64,000 nucleotides of DNA from Halocaridina rubra (lineage: Eukaryota > Arthropoda > Malacostraca > Decapoda > Atyidae), in the NCBI GenBank assembly GCA_037179515.1, contig JAXCGZ010003831.1:82001-146000 (forward strand). Reading direction: 5' to 3'. Position numbers and translations under genes: made by a program. Positions 13,068 to 34,989 of this stretch are shown piece by piece. Below the pieces are notes generated by a model. The model ran no database searches. It had not been told where the DNA came from and saw only the letters and a list, made by a program, of their open reading frames with translations. Every line of letters starts with the position of its first letter. Position 1 is the first letter of the stretch.

Positions 13068-13204
13068 GTACAGTGTCCAGCTCCTGCACATTAGTGAGTC
13101 GATAAATATAGTAGTACCGACGCATTCCCTATCTGATTTTTACACTTACCTGTGAATCTTTTTATATATTCAGTTCTTTATTAATTTAATAATTTCGCTC
13201 TTTA

Positions 13205-13440
13205 TTTGTCACAGTTAGCCTCCAGTTGGGGATGGACACACACGGATGGAGGCTGGGGAATTAAGGCTGGATGCTCTTCGTAACGCCCTGCCGCGGGCCC
13301 GAACATGAGTCTGTCACCTCTCGACATCGAGCACACTACCCCTAAGGTATTCCCCTTATTGACAGTGTGTCCGTTACCTTAAGTGAATGCCCTTTCTAAC
13401 CTCAGTCTATTGCGAGTCTCAAACTAATCACCTGAAAATC
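13205..13440 (-). mobile_element. composite SINE remnants (families B and A)
   Basis: Positions 13205-13340 resemble the minus-oriented SINE B body (GGAATTAAGGCTGGATGC, then a degraded tRNA-like head). Positions 13345-13435 resemble the central part of SINE A (GTTACCTTAAGTGAATGCCC, TTTCTAACCTCAG). Both are truncated. Confidence 0.5.
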
Positions 13441-13561
13441 AGTGTTTCTTAGTTTACCCAATTCTTCCATCTCTGTCTTTAATGTGTTGATTTGTTTGTT
13501 ACCTCTGAGGATGAGTATATGCTCGAAAGCACTATTGTTTTCCCCCTCGAATCAAAATCAG

Positions 13562-13678
<117 letters not shown>

Positions 13679-13679
13679 A

Positions 13680-14188
13680 GTTGCAATTAAATATAATCGG
13701 TCTTCTATCTATGATATACATCGTAAACATAAGTAAATCCATATTTATCCTCAGGTGAGTTGAAAAGTATATAATCCTTTATTTTTTTCCTCACATGCGA
13801 CACTTAATATATTCCAAATCAATCAAATAAAATAGTACCCAAATAGCGCATATTCTAATTAACCATTTTTAAGTAATTGCTGTAGATATAAATGAAAATA
13901 AAAGCATAGGTCTTGGAGGGAAATTAAATTGTAGTGAGAATGGACTGGCATAGTTTATTTTAAATATATGTTATTTCAGTTAAATGGATAAATTTAATTA
14001 CATAGAGATACTTTGCATTACACTTGGAAAGAGCCATGTTAACCTATATACTTTACAGAGTGGATTAAGACATGGTAGCTATAAGGAAAGTGTGCTAAAC
14101 CCAAGTTCTTTGCTAGTCATGTCATTGGGGGTCTTGAAAATTCACATGCTGTTTATTGTTTAGAAAACTTCGCATCCAGATTGTATAT
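13680..14188. other. 3' flank of sugar transporter
   Basis: AT-rich and non-coding. A minus-strand AATAAA lies at 14157-14152, about 32 bases after the transporter stop, and is the likely polyadenylation signal. Confidence 0.5.
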
Positions 14189-21813
<7,625 letters not shown>

Positions 21814-22213
21814 GTATTTATATATTTTTTATTGTATAGAGTAAAATTTTCACGATCATGTAGCTCAGTGATATATGTTTTGAATATAAAAAATGCCTAG
21901 AGGGCTAGGATACATTCTTTACAAAACATCTTTTTTACACAATAAAATGAGACAATTATTTCAAGTATTGCTAGCCGTGGTGATTAAGAAATGTACTGAA
22001 AGTCAGATTGCAGGCTATATACTGACATTACTCTGTTTCATTTCAGTTATATGTAGTGACTTTTCTCTCGATTTTGTCAATGCCATAAAAGAAATAAAAC
22101 GTCATGTACTGTACCTGTCGCCATCTGTAGATGAACCAGGTTCGGAACGTCATTTCAATCCAGTTTTTTTTTTTTTTTTATACTTCTGAGTATTCGTCAA
22201 CAACCAGGCCTAC

Positions 22214-22276
22214 TCTACGTGTAACTAAATTTGTGTACTCCTTTTTAGCGATAACCAGTTCTGATCCATTCGTAAT
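22214..22276 (-). other. possible upstream exon of the transporter
   Basis: On the minus strand, TTCTCTCTTACAG precedes a frame reading TNGSELVIAKKEYTNLVTRR. A weak GTAGGC donor follows in the right phase to join 21747, giving a basic stretch before the first membrane helix. It has no ATG and the donor is poor. This is a candidate only. Confidence 0.15.
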
Positions 22277-22612
22277 CTGTAAGAGAGAAGGTTAATACTT
22301 GTTTTTGTGACTAAATACACTTGGAAACTATTTATATATTGCATCTCATACATTAATATGGGCAAAATACGGCTTGAGGAAGATGAATTTCGGCAAAAAG
22401 TTCCTAGCAGCCTTGAAAGATAGCCCAAGTTGACTGCAAGGAACTTATGCAGAAATTCATCTCTGGCAAGGGATGTTACCTCTATGGGAGAAGTTCTCTC
22501 TGTACACTCTTAGATGGTGATATTTGAGCCGAAGTGTCTTGTGCATTGCATAGATTATACATCTTGTCTAATACTATACTATTTTGTTAAGTAACCAAAA
22601 ATATATCTTCAA

Positions 22613-22826
<214 letters not shown>

Positions 22827-22829
<3 letters not shown>

Positions 22830-25755
22830 TACCTAATTGTGTTTACGGGAAAGAGCCCAAAGCTCGTATCTTCCCGTCTCCTGATCGCTTCCATTTTATA
22901 CTTAGTCATACTTATCATACCTGTCCTTAAAACTATGGATTGAGATAGCATTAACTACCTCCTCGCTTAGCCAATTCCAATTATCAACTACTCTTACACA
23001 GAAAAAGTATTTCCTTACATCCTGCAAACAAGTTTTCTTACGAAGCTTCAAACTATGACCTCTAGTTCTAGAGCCAGCCATATCAAAATATCGATCCCTA
23101 TCCACTCTATCATAACCATGAAGGAATTTAAAGACTGTCACCATATCCCCCCTCACTCTTCTAACTTCGAGTGATGGTAAGTCTAATTCCCTCAGCCTCT
23201 CATCATAACTGAGATTGCGTATTTCTGGCACCAGTTTCGTGGCATGTCTTTGAACTTTTTCAAGCTTAGCTATGTGCTTTTTCAAGTGCGGATTCCAAAA
23301 GGGGGCTGCATATTCGAGTTTTGGCCTCACGTAGGTTACATAAATATTTCTGAACATTTCCTTGTCCATGTGCCTGAAGGCTACCCTTACATTTGATAAG
23401 AATGCATATGCTGCCCTTACTATGCCATTTATATGTATTTCTGGAGACAAATCTGCCAGTATGTTTACCTCCAGATCTCTCTCATTTTCTGTCTCTTGAA
23501 GTTGTACTCCAGCCACCGAGTAGTCAAGCTTGGGCCTTCTTGCACTTGTACCCATTCTCATTACCTTACATTTTGAAGTATTGAATTTCATTAGCCACTT
23601 TTCTGACCACTCATGCAGATTATTTAGATCCTCCTGAAGTTCTCTACCATTGTTCTCGTTTTTTATTTTCTTCATAATCTTTGCATCATCTGCAAACATA
23701 TTCATGAATGAATTTACAGACTCTGGTAGGTCATTTACATATACAAGGAACAAAAGTGGCCCTAAAACTGAACCCTGTGGAACTCCACTACTAACTCTTC
23801 TCCATTCAGACACTGAGTGTCTTACTCTAAAACTTTGTTCCCTTCCTTCTAAGTAAGTTTTTATCCATTCCAAAACATTTCCACCTATTCTAGCCATTGA
23901 TTGCAGCTTCCTAATAAGTCTCCCATGTGGAACAGTGTCAAACGCTTTCTGGAAGTCTAGGAATACGCAATCTGCCCAGCCCTCTCTTTCCTGTAAGATT
24001 TGGCTTACCTCATCATAAAATTCTAATAAGTTTGTTACTGTTGATCTACCTTCTCTGAAGCCATGTTGCCTCACTGACAAAAAGTTGAAGGATTCCAAGT
24101 GAAGAGAGATATGTTTCCTTAGTAGTTTCTCCATAACTTTGCAAACTATGCTGGTCAAGGAAAGTGGTCTATAGTTCAGAGCCGTATCCCTCCTTCCCTT
24201 TTTGAAGATAGGTATCATATTTGCTTGTTTCCAGCATCTTGGAATCTCCCCCGACTCCAGTGACTCCTTAAATATGATACTTAGTGCCATTGATATTGTG
24301 TTTGCGCATTTTTTAAGCACATGAGGGGATATGTCATCAGGACCTGTAGCTTTATGAACATCTAAATCCATCAGCGCTTTGCATACCTCTGTGGCTGTAA
24401 GGTTGATGTTCTCTAATACCGGCCCTTGAGCTTCTATCACTGCAATCTGAGGGGGTGGGGTATTTTCTACTGTAAATACTGACTGAAACTCCTTGTTCAA
24501 TTCTTTGCAGATCTCTTCATCCGTCTCAGTGAAGCTTCCATCCGCTCTCTTTAGCCTTAAAACCTGTTCTTTTACCTTCAGTTTTCCTCTGATGTGGAAA
24601 AGCTTGGGATTTTCTTTAGCCTTCCTGGTGATGTCCCTCTCATAGTCTCTCTCTGCCTCTCTCCTTTTACTTAGGTAGTCATTTCTTGCTCTTTTGTAGG
24701 TTTGCCAGGCATTTATGTTTTTTCTCCTCCTATACCTTTTCCAGCATTTGTCTCTCCACTCCTTAGCTCTTTTACACCCATTATTGAACCATTTCTCTCT
24801 GGCATGAATTACACCTACTTTGGTGACAGGTATGCAGCAATCTACTATCTTCCCATATTTCTCACAAAAGATGTCATACATTTCTTGTACAGATTTGTTG
24901 TAAAATAAGGTTCTCCAGTCAATAACTGCAAAAAGCTCATTCATTTTGATGTAATCTCCTTTCGGATAGTTCCTCCTCATGTCCTCAGTGCCTCTACTCT
25001 CAGGAAGAATATCTTCAATGATATACTCCATCAACAACACACAGTGGTCACTCTTTCCAATTGGTGGTTCATACTCAATTTTTTCAATATCCAACACATT
25101 ATCTGTGAACACTAGATCAAGTAGTGATGGCTCATCCCCACCCCTGGCCCTTGTTGGTTCCATTACATGTTGGTGTAGGAAATTCCCTTGTATGCAATCT
25201 AGGAATCTTGCCCCGAATGAGTCCTCACCACTGTGTGGGTCAAGATTTATCCAATCTATCTCTTTATGATTAAAGTCTCCCATAATCAAAATCCTACATT
25301 TTTTTTTTCCCGTGCCATGTTAACAACTGAGTTTATGACTTCAATAGTACCTATATGACTTTCCTCATAAACTTCAAGCCTATTTTGGTTTCTTGGTGGG
25401 TTGTATACAACAGTTATTATAATGCTCTCTGACCCAGTATTTATGCGAGCAACAAGAAATTCCTTGAACTCACTTTCTATAGCCAAGTTTATTTCTTCAA
25501 CTTGAATCCTTTCACTTATGAGCAGTGCTATCCCTCCACCAGTCCTCTCAGATCTTTCAACCCTTAGTATTCTGAAGCCCTTAGGAAAAACTGTGACACT
25601 GTTTATGTCCTCACCCAACTTAGTCTCTGTAATTGCTACTATATCTGCCTTACTGTTGTGAATTCTATCTTTTAATTCTACTGCCTTACCAGCTAATCCA
25701 TCAGCACTTGTGTATAACAATCTTAATGTATGTGTATGTATGCCAACTGACAAAA
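22827..25755 (-). mobile_element. LINE-1: CR1-like non-LTR retrotransposon, near intact
   Basis: This is the best copy of the family. On the minus strand it holds most of the endonuclease and the complete reverse transcriptase region, then about 75 bases of 3'UTR ending in one AATTAGGTAATC unit. There is no poly-A tail; short 3' terminal repeats instead of poly-A are typical of the CR1/L2 group. The 5' end is truncated near 25755, just after the LRLLYTSADGL start of the endonuclease. It lies upstream of the transporter in the same orientation. The name LINE-1 is local to this report. Confidence 0.9.
22902..25753 (-). pseudogene. LINE-1 endonuclease/reverse transcriptase ORF with one frameshift
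   Basis: The first segment (25753-25286, about 155 codons) is the APE-type endonuclease N-terminal half, with ITETK and GGGIALLIS. The second (25289-22902, 795 codons) continues with MGDFNH and SDHC of the endonuclease. It then holds the RT core (NYRPLSLTSI, VFLDFQKAFDTVPH, SSGVPQGSVLGPL, catalytic MFADDAKI) and the conserved C-terminal region ending KDRYDKYD. The two frames meet at an A-run of about ten bases at 25300-25310 (T on the plus strand), so a single homopolymer indel explains the break. The known role is target-primed reverse transcription. It may be a real mutation or a sequencing error. Confidence 0.9.
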
Positions 25756-25996
25756 AAAAAAAAAGCTTTAGTACACAACCAGTCTAGCAGGTCATTTGTT
25801 TTACAACATTTTTTAACACTCAGAGATAAAATGATGTTATAAAACTATAGTGAATTAGCTACAGTTGGAAATAAGTCTCTTTTGATGATATATTCATGGA
25901 CAAGATCCAGAATCCAAACTCCAGCATTAGGATAATTAATGGATATATATTTCAATTATATATTACCAAGAGGCCTATCATCCCATGTTGAATTAT

Positions 25997-26227
25997 AGGC
26001 CCGATTTCTTAAACAGTGTAAACCTAGGATACCATATTGTTAGTTAGCTAGACACACACAAATGGATTTCATAAACGCATCTGACGCGGTTCTGTGTGGC
26101 TAGGATCCCGTACGGGATGCTAGCCATACACAGAACCGCGTCAAATGCTTTATGAAATCCATTTGCGTGTGTCTAGCTAACTAACAATATGGTATCCTAG
26201 GTTTACACTGTTCAGGTAATCGGGCCT
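25997..26227. mobile_element. 231-bp palindromic fold-back MITE, class unclear
   Basis: The ends AGGCCCGATT and AATCGGGCCT are perfect inverts, and the arms stay complementary inward (CCTAGGATACCATATTG and its inverse, GACGCGGTTCTGTGTGGCTA and its inverse) to a centre near CCCGTACGGG. A few mismatches occur. No convincing target duplication was seen. Confidence 0.75.
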
Positions 26228-26391
26228 TTGTCTCTTTAAAGAGCTTAGATACTCTTTCTCCACTTGTCGCCAAAATGTAATACTAAAAAAGCAGATAATC
26301 TCGATGAAGAAATTCTCTGTTTATGTACACACTTAGGGAAGAAAAACAAGATTCTGAATACATCTGACTCATTGAATATTCTTTCATATTA

Positions 26392-26656
26392 AGGGGGGTT
26401 TACACGGCCAAACGGTTCGTCGAACGCGGTTCGACAGACAAGTATTTGAAGTGATGTTCGAACGTGTGAACGGGGTATTTGGTTGTCGAACACGTGTTTG
26501 AAGTGATGTTCGAACGTGTGAACGGGGTATTTGGTTGTCGAACACGTTTGAGACGTGTTCGACAACCAAATACCCCGTTCACACGTTCGAACATCACTTC
26601 AAACACTTGTCTGTCGAACCGCGTTCGACGAACCGTTTGACTGTGTAAACCGCCCT
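26392..26656. mobile_element. 265-bp palindromic MITE, PIF/Harbinger-like
   Basis: The ends AGGGGGGTTTACACGG and its near-inverse TGTGTAAACCGCCCT are flanked by TTA (26389-26391 and 26657-26659). The arms include the pair CGAACGCGGTTCGACAGACA. The left arm holds a repeated segment (ATGTTCGAACGTGTGAACGG occurs twice), so one arm has an internal duplication. Non-coding. Confidence 0.7.
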
Positions 26657-26674
26657 TTAGGAAACAGAGAATGG

Positions 26675-26872
26675 TCACCGTAGCCGAGTGGCAACGCTCA
26701 CGACTTTGAGTAGTCAGGTAGTGGGTTCATGACCAGTCACGGTGAGAAGTCAGAAAGGGCATTCTCTCAGAGTAACGGTCACACTTGCCGAAAGCAAAGT
26801 CTTTCGCAAGACGGCACCGTCCTAGCCCTTAGTAGAAAAGGGAGTCCGTGACGTAAAACCAATCACATTACG
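26675..26872 (+). mobile_element. tRNA-derived SINE, family A, plus-oriented
   Basis: The best view of the family's head. TAGCCGAGTGGCAACGCTC resembles a tRNA A box, and GTGGGTTCATGACC a B box about 30 bases later. The body has AGAAAGGGCATTCTCTCAG, CGCAAGACGGCACCGTCC and an end at GGAGTCCGTGACGTAAAACC. No functional tRNA folds from it. It starts 15 bases after the MITE. Confidence 0.85.
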
Positions 26873-27444
<572 letters not shown>

Positions 27445-27544
27445 GTGGCTCGTGTGTCAAGGGTTTTGGTGTCTGATTAAAGGATTTAATCGCATTGCAA
27501 TGCAAATAAAGTCAGTCATCCTTAATCGATTGTGAATGTTATAG

Positions 27545-27975
<431 letters not shown>

Positions 27976-27979
27976 ATAA

Positions 27980-28287
27980 ATAATGGTTATGACAGTGGAT
28001 AGGGATCGATATTTTAATATGGCTGACACTAGAACTGGAGGTCATAGTTTGACACTTCGTAAGAAAACTTCTTTGCAGGATGTAAGGAAATACTTTTTAT
28101 TTTTAGTGTAAGAGTAGTTGATAATTGTAATTCGCAAGGCGAGGATTTAGTTAATGCTAACTCAATCCATAGTTTTAAGGACAAGTATGATAAGTATCAC
28201 TAATTACAAAATGGAACTGACAAGTAGACGGGAAGTTACGAGCTTGAGGCTCTTTCCCGTAAGCGCAATTAGACAATTAGGAAATTA
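27980..28287 (+). mobile_element. LINE-1 3'-end fragment fused to (TAA)n
   Basis: It begins mid-word at GGTTATGACAGTGGATAGGG, directly after the trinucleotide array, and follows the C-terminal coding region and 3'UTR of LINE-1 to an eroded CAATTAGACAATTAGG terminal repeat. Frames are broken. Confidence 0.85.
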
Positions 28288-29452
<1,165 letters not shown>

Positions 29453-29479
29453 ATCACTTCCCGACTCGCACACTCTACC

Positions 29480-30440
29480 ACTGCTCTACCGCGGAACTAC
29501 TCTTCCACAATGACCCCTCATATCTAATGGTGTATTCAGACCAATAAGTTTACAGAGGCTACTACACCAGGGACAACCAATACTCATTTTTCCTCTGGGT
29601 TCTGGAAGAAGAACTGCATTAAGAACCTCCTCGGGGGAAGCAAGCTCATGGCCTTCTTGCACTTATTTGTCCCTTTTCTATATAGTAAGGAATTCAACAG
29701 CTAGGAGTGACACAGTATAGGAATGGATGGTCACAGATGGTGTGAAAGGATGGCTATAGACAGATAGATAGATAGACAGACAGAACTTGCTTGAGAAGAC
29801 TTAATGGAACCCACTGATAATTGACTGGTTAAATGGACTACATAGAGCTAAGAGGTATAAATGGGCAAAATGGATTAAACGATAAATGGCTTTATATAGA
29901 TAGGCTAAATGGACTGCATTGATTTGATTGGCAAGAGATAGGATGGGAATTCGCATAATTGTAGTGTCTGTCGGTTTTTTTATTTATTTATTTATTTATT
30001 TATATATATATTCAATTAGATAAAAAAAAATTAAGTCCGAATTGAATATCATAGAAACCATCATAGAAAACAGCACCTTCTATAGCCACGGAAATTAATT
30101 CAATTAGCGTAGAAATTATAAAATATTAATTATTTTATTCTTATTAGTCTTTTTTAATAAAATATAAATCACCTCTGCATGACCTGGAGACTGGGAAACA
30201 CGATTTATTTTCCATGAGAGGAACACACAATCTTACCTTGTGACGGTTGAGGTGGCACTGGAATCAAGGAAGAGGGACAGGCGAGTGCCAGCCATCAGGT
30301 GCCACCCTACCTCATGCCATACTTAAGATCAGATTCACTAAGAGTCACAGACTTAATCATAAGACAAATCTTAGACATTTGAGACTTGAAACCATTTAAT
30401 AGAAATACAGGGAAACAGATCGAAAGATAGGCAGAGACAC
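29480..30440. other. intergenic, no gene seen
   Basis: Non-coding, with short GATA/GACA and TTTA runs. No element recognised. Confidence 0.5.
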
Positions 30441-30446
30441 AAAGAT

Positions 30447-30447
<1 letters not shown>

Positions 30448-30538
<91 letters not shown>
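30448..30538. repeat. (AT)n microsatellite
   Basis: Dinucleotide array of about 90 bases, flanked on the right by a short CAGA run. Confidence 0.96.
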
Positions 30539-30543
<5 letters not shown>

Positions 30544-30638
30544 CAGACAGATGGACAGACAAAAGAATGTTGCTGTTTCTTTCTCTTTTACGAATTTCAT
30601 TTTCTATCTTCCTGGAAAAACTGACTTATATGTCGCTA

Positions 30639-30751
<113 letters not shown>

Positions 30752-30869
30752 TATTTTTTTCTGTTTCAAGGTGCAGAGCTTCAGGATATGCCAGTCCCTA
30801 CCGATTTCTATTATACACAAAAATTCGCAGAAAAAAAATAAAAAAATAAAAGATTATGTCACTTACCCT

Positions 30870-31215
30870 AGACTAACCTGACCTTGTGTACTGGCCCTAT
30901 TTTAAGGGATATAAGACAACATACTCCGGGGGAAAATCCCCCCTAACCCCTCCAAAATCCTTACCTAACTTAACCTAACCTAGCCAAACCTATTGAGAGG
31001 GGGAATGTTATTTTGAGATCATAATCTCAAAAACACGTAAATGGCATATTTAATAGTTTTCAGTTTGCATGCACCAGCATGTATAGTCAGCAAAAAAAAA
31101 GTGTCTTCAAATATTACACACATGCATATACACTGGTCATAATCCCTGTTGTAAAAGGGTGGTGACCGAGTCAATGCACACCCACATTCACAAGGGACCA
31201 TTTCACCCCTATCAC
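30870..31215. repeat. TTAGG-word block and LINE-2 scrap
   Basis: Positions 30870-31010 hold CCTAACTTAACCTAACC and GGGGGAAAATCCCCCC, reminiscent of 8520-8660. Positions 31130-31215 hold CATAATCCCTGTTGT and GGTGACCGAGTCAATGCACA, the reversed end of LINE-2. Confidence 0.4.
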
Positions 31216-31439
31216 CTTATCATATCTTCTTAAACTATCATTTATTTATTACTGCCAATCAAGTGGGATTTTTTCCAGATAATTTTTTCCTAACCAGTTT
31301 TTCGACTTATTTCTGGCCTTTTCATGTGACTTTATATCTGTTTACGAAATTAAATTAAACTTTTTTGTTTTGTTTAGCTAAGGAGGTGCAGACCTTCATG
31401 GCATAGCTATGTGTGCCTATCCTCGCTCTTGAGCTTACT

Positions 31440-31810
31440 TATTTACTTCTTACTCCCACTCCCATGTAGGCTTTTCAACCTGTCAGTGGGATCAATCGAC
31501 TTTTCCATTCTCTTTTTACTTATTACTTCTTACTCCCACTCCCAGTTAGGCCTTTCAGCCTGTCAGTGGGATCAATCGTCTCTTCCATTCTCTTTTTACT
31601 TATTTACTTCTTACTCCCACTCCCAGTTAGGCCTTTCAGCCTATCAGTGGGATCATTCGTCTTTTTCATTCTCTCTTTTCTTCATCTTGCTTCCACTCAC
31701 AGGTAGACTTTTCAAGCCTGGGTGTGGGATCAGTTGTCTTTTTGATTCTCATTTTACTTCTTACTTCCACTCACATGTAGACTTTTCAGCCTGACAGGTG
31801 GGATAAATCG
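31440..31810. repeat. about 80-bp tandem array derived from SINE B end
   Basis: Five units carry CACTCCCAGTTAGGCCTTTC, CAGTGGGATCAATCG and a pyrimidine-rich spacer, starting near 31447, 31527, 31609, 31687 and 31763. The conserved half matches the outer end of SINE B at 3985-4025. A mobile-element end thus appears to have been amplified into a small satellite. Confidence 0.85.
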
Positions 31811-32185
31811 TCTTTTCCTTTATCTCCTACCTTTGAACATTCCTCCTCTTCTTAGTTCTTGAGCTAATGGTGAATAATAATCTGCATAGTCATTAAAACC
31901 TGCTGAGTCGACAGGGCTAAGGAGTCGACAGACGCCACTACAGTCCCTTCTTCAAATCCTATATGGTTAACGGAATGAGTCCGGTTCGAACTAGGGTCCT
32001 CTGTTATGGCACACCCGTCTGTAATCCGCTAAGCCAAATTCTTTCTAATAAAAAAAACTTTAATATTCATTTTCCATTTTTTGAAAAATTATTTTGCTTT
32101 GGTTGGTGATGCTGATTATAAGGTCATAATTTGCAAAAAAAAAAATTAATAATAATCCATATGTTTTGCGAATTCGTCTTCAAAA

Positions 32186-32293
<108 letters not shown>

Positions 32294-32564
32294 ATTATAG
32301 ATTCTTTTATGAAAATAAGAACAGCTGACTCATACTCATGTGATGTACTTGACTCAAAAGAGAATTAAAAGAACTGAAGTCACGATGTTCAATTTTTTAT
32401 TGTCATTATTTTGCTAAGAAATTGTCACATTGGAATTTTCAAACAGTTGAATTTGGTGAAATTTTGCGTGAAAATAACAAGAATCATATTTATTTATTTA
32501 TTTATTTTATTACCTAGATCATTTTTGCATTTTTCAGTCTGTCACAGAGACGTTTTGAAATAGA

Positions 32565-32617
32565 TGTTTTATTATTATTACTATTATTATTATTATCATC
32601 ATTCTTACTACTACTAC

Positions 32618-32696
<79 letters not shown>

Positions 32697-32956
32697 GTTA
32701 TTGTTATTGTTATTGTTATTGTTATTGTTATTGTTATTGTTATTGTTATTGTTATTGTTATTGTTATTGTTATTGTTATTGTTATTGTTATTGTTATTGT
32801 TATTGTTATTGTTATTGTTATTGTTATTGTTAGTTATTGTTATTGTTATTGTTATTGTTATTGTTATTGTTATTGTTATTGTTACTGTTACTGTTACTGT
32901 TACTGTTACTGTTACTGTTACTGTTACTGTTATTGTTATTGTTATTGTTATTGTTA

Positions 32957-33036
<80 letters not shown>

Positions 33037-33063
33037 ATTATCATCATCATCATCATTATCATT

Positions 33064-33137
<74 letters not shown>
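32565..33137. repeat. compound microsatellite: (ATT)n, (TTATTG)n, (TTACTG)n, (AT)n
   Basis: (ATT)n at 32565-32696, hexamer (TTATTG)n at 32697-32880 with one partial unit near 32833, (TTACTG)n at 32881-32930, (TTATTG)n to 32962, (ATT)n to about 33068, then (AT)n to 33137. The nested order suggests successive variant units spreading inside an older array. Confidence 0.95.
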
Positions 33138-33140
<3 letters not shown>

Positions 33141-33339
33141 AAATACACAACATTTATATTTCAAAAAAGGTTAAAACATTTGCATGAATTAATCATATTT
33201 TTATACAAAATCGTACGCGAAAGATAATATCAACATGTAACAATTGGACCTCTATCATCTAAAGTGTCCAATTAGGTTAGGTTAAGTTACGCAAATATTT
33301 TCCCCTATTTTTGCTGGGATTCGAATTCTACATATGACA

Positions 33340-33569
<230 letters not shown>

Positions 33570-33571
<2 letters not shown>

Positions 33572-34038
33572 GGTTACTCCTGATAATCGGCTGCATTTGG
33601 TTCAGAGGTTTTCGTTTGGACGGGCTTCACGAAGCCAACATTGCTTGAGACTTTTGCCACCCGAGTTGAAATCCCCCGGTGGCTGGATTATATATTGATA
33701 TATATACATATACACACACACAGTAGTTTAAGCTAATACATCTATGGACGCGTGCTAATACAGTACTTCTAAATGAATGAATAAATAAATAAACACGTTA
33801 AATAAATTTATATAAATAATATAAGCAAATCATTAAATACACAAATAATATTTGTTTGTGTGAGCGTGTGTGTGTGGTTTTGTCACGCGCTCTTTATGAA
33901 GAAGAAAAAAAAACCGTGGTGTTTGTGGCGGGGCGGGAGGTTATTTGGGGGGGGGGGAGACTTCTCAGTCATGAGAAGGGAGAAGCACCTGGTGACAATG
34001 TCACGACCTCTATCAACTACAACAACAACAACATCAAC

Positions 34039-34039
<1 letters not shown>
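33570..34039. other. intergenic, no gene seen
   Basis: The short segment ending near 33690 resembles intron-like unique DNA. The open frame at 33856-34203 runs into poly-Asn codons of the following repeat and has no family resemblance. Confidence 0.4.
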
Positions 34040-34109
<70 letters not shown>

Positions 34110-34850
34110 GGTAGATTTTTACAAAGCATCCACCTCAGTTTGGAGGCGAGAATTATATTTAGTAATTTTTTTTACATTTGCACCCGTATCAGTTTGGAGG
34201 TGAAAATTATGTTTTTCCTATGATTTCTAATGTTTCCCGAATGAATATGAATTTGAAAACCTTCGGAAAATATAATCTAACTTGACCAAACCCATCCTAG
34301 CCTAATTAAATAGAGTAATTACTGCATATTTTAAGGTCACATTCATTCAAAAACATATACAACCATAGGAAAAATGTCATTAAGTGCTATTCTTCAGGTT
34401 AGGTTAGGTTAGCTTTGGTTAGGAGAGGTTAGCATATGTCTTCTTACGGTTTTCATTGTCATATTCTTTCAAAACACGTCATAAACCATAAGAAAACTGT
34501 AATTTTCACCTCCAAAGTGAGATGGGCATAATTGTAAAAATTTTACTTCATATTTTCCTATATGTTTTTTAGGGGTTTTGAAGGAGTATTTGTTTGAAAA
34601 CCGTCCCAGAATATATGCTAAGCTAATCTAACTCATCCCAAACTATCTTAACCTGTCAAATAGTAATTTATGACAGCTCTCTAGATAACCGTCATTAAAA
34701 AAAAAAAAGTTAGATTTGGGTATCATATATTTCGTTGATTTCCAGTCATATTCATTCAAAATACATAAAAAAAAACATGCTCACCTGTCCATAGGAAATA
34801 TATCATATTTCTCCTCCAAATATAGAAAGGTGCAATTGTAAAAAAATACC

Positions 34851-34936
<86 letters not shown>
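34040..34936. repeat. dispersed repeat group T between (TAA)n and (TTA)n
   Basis: (TAA)n at 34040-34107 and (TTA)n at 34851-34936 bracket about 740 bases that contain two roughly opposed copies of group T. Marks are CAGTTTGGAGGTGAAAATTA, CCTATGATTTCTAATG, GGTTAGGTTAGGTTAG, TCTTACGGTTTTCATTG and GGGCATAATTGTAAAAATTT. Similar text occurs at 8740-9075 and 40290-40490. Class unknown. Confidence 0.6.
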
Positions 34937-34938
<2 letters not shown>

Positions 34939-34989
34939 ACTTGATCCTAATAACGATCCATAACTTAGCTCCTGCTACAATGATGTGAT

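Noticed and set aside
26675..26740. Possible functional tRNA gene
   Set aside because: A- and B-box-like sequences are present, but no complete cloverleaf with a plausible anticodon stem and acceptor stem could be drawn, and the same head recurs in several degraded copies: it is a SINE.
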